Of a stretch of DNA of 5,546 nucleotides, positions 5,194 through 5,546 are shown in pieces. Each line of letters opens with the position of its first letter. Position 1 is the first letter of the stretch. The translations under genes and the position numbers were made by a program. The notes below the pieces were generated by a model. The model worked only from the letters and a program-made list of their open reading frames with translations, searched no databases and was not told the origin of the DNA. The DNA comes from Bacillota bacterium (GTDB lineage: Bacteria; Bacillota; Clostridia; Acetivibrionales; DSM-2933): positions 1 to 5,546 of the forward strand of contig JAUZPS010000345.1 in NCBI GenBank assembly GCA_030705945.1, given 5' to 3'.

Positions 5194-5546
5194 ATGGACA
5201 TATCTGCTAATCTTTTCTTGATACCGGTGATTTTATCTCTATTTTTAGTTGCGCTTGGTGTTGTTAGGAAAACAGTTAGTGATGTAAAACAATTTAAGAT
5301 TGGTGAAAAAAAGCAGAGTACTATAGAAGTTCTGGTAGATGTAATTGACAGAATAAATATTTTTACTCCTAAAAAGGGCTCAAAGGTTTATAAATGGTAT
5401 AAGTCATTTTTATGCTATTCTAGGCTTTCTGTAAAAAAGCTTTTTCGGATTAAACTGATTTTGTTTGTTCTTGCCGTCATATTTGTGCTTCTTAAATATT
5501 ATACGGATATAGGAATTTACACAAAAGATATATATCATAGATTTGA
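5194..5546 (+). CDS. tadC: Membrane protein, probably TadC (partial, cut by the right edge)
   Basis: The frame starts at ATG 5194 and stays open to the end of the window, giving the first 117 residues. An AGAGG core lies six bases upstream at 5183-5187, overlapping the stop codon of tadB, which indicates translational coupling. The visible product has a hydrophobic segment at about 6-24 (NLFLIPVILSLFLVALGVV), a charged cytoplasmic stretch at 25-84, and a second hydrophobic segment at about 85-101 (RIKLILFVLAVIFVLLK). TadC usually follows TadB directly and has this kind of N-terminus (one membrane helix, a cytoplasmic linker, then a further membrane segment before the T2SF domain). The T2SF domain itself would lie past the edge, so the name rests on gene order and topology rather than on a motif. 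Confidence 0.65.
   Translation, partial: MDISANLFLIPVILSLFLVALGVVRKTVSDVKQFKIGEKKQSTIEVLVDVIDRINIFTPKKGSKVYKWYKSFLCYSRLSVKKLFRIKLILFVLAVIFVLLKYYTDIGIYTKDIYHRF

Overview
The window is an AT-rich stretch in which every gene reads on the + strand. It holds most of a Tad/Flp-type (type IVc) pilus assembly operon of the kind found in Gram-positive bacteria. Strong GGAGGTGA-like ribosome binding sites, use of TTG as a start, heavy AGA/ATA/AAA codon use and the absence of a secretin (CpaC) or CpaD gene between cpaB and cpaE all suggest a low-GC monoderm, most likely a member of the Clostridia. No species can be named from the sequence alone.

Layout from left to right: (1) bases 1-360 are the 3' part of a gene that starts outside the window; its product resembles the C-terminal third of a MinD/TadZ-like protein. 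(2) Bases 358-460 are the first copy of a 103-bp repeat. (3) Bases 508-1413 encode a CpaB/RcpC-like protein with one membrane anchor, a SAF-type region and a disordered tail. (4) Bases 1411-1513 are the second copy of the repeat. (5) Bases 1534-2331 encode a TadZ/CpaE-like MinD-family protein without a receiver domain and without the P-loop lysine. (6) Bases 2343-3977 encode a divergent TadA/CpaF secretion ATPase. (7) Bases 3978-4163 are a 186-bp spacer with a 12-bp inverted repeat and two short palindromes. (8) Bases 4164-5183 encode a TadB-like inner-membrane platform protein. (9) From 5194 to the right edge lies the start of a second membrane protein, probably TadC.

By analogy with known Tad systems, the TadA ATPase would power a TadB/TadC membrane platform to polymerise Flp-type pilins. 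TadZ would place the machine in the cell, and CpaB would act outside the membrane. The pilin and prepilin peptidase genes are not in the window.

The least expected signal is the repeat pair. Both copies are bounded exactly by TAA, and in both the left TAA is the stop codon of the preceding gene. They have imperfect terminal inverted repeats and a strong internal stem, and look like a small non-autonomous mobile element or structured RNA module placed twice within one operon. Several core proteins also depart from their family motifs (Lys to Gln in the TadZ P-loop, a changed Walker A and Walker B flank in TadA), so this appears to be a divergent Tad branch rather than a wholly new system.
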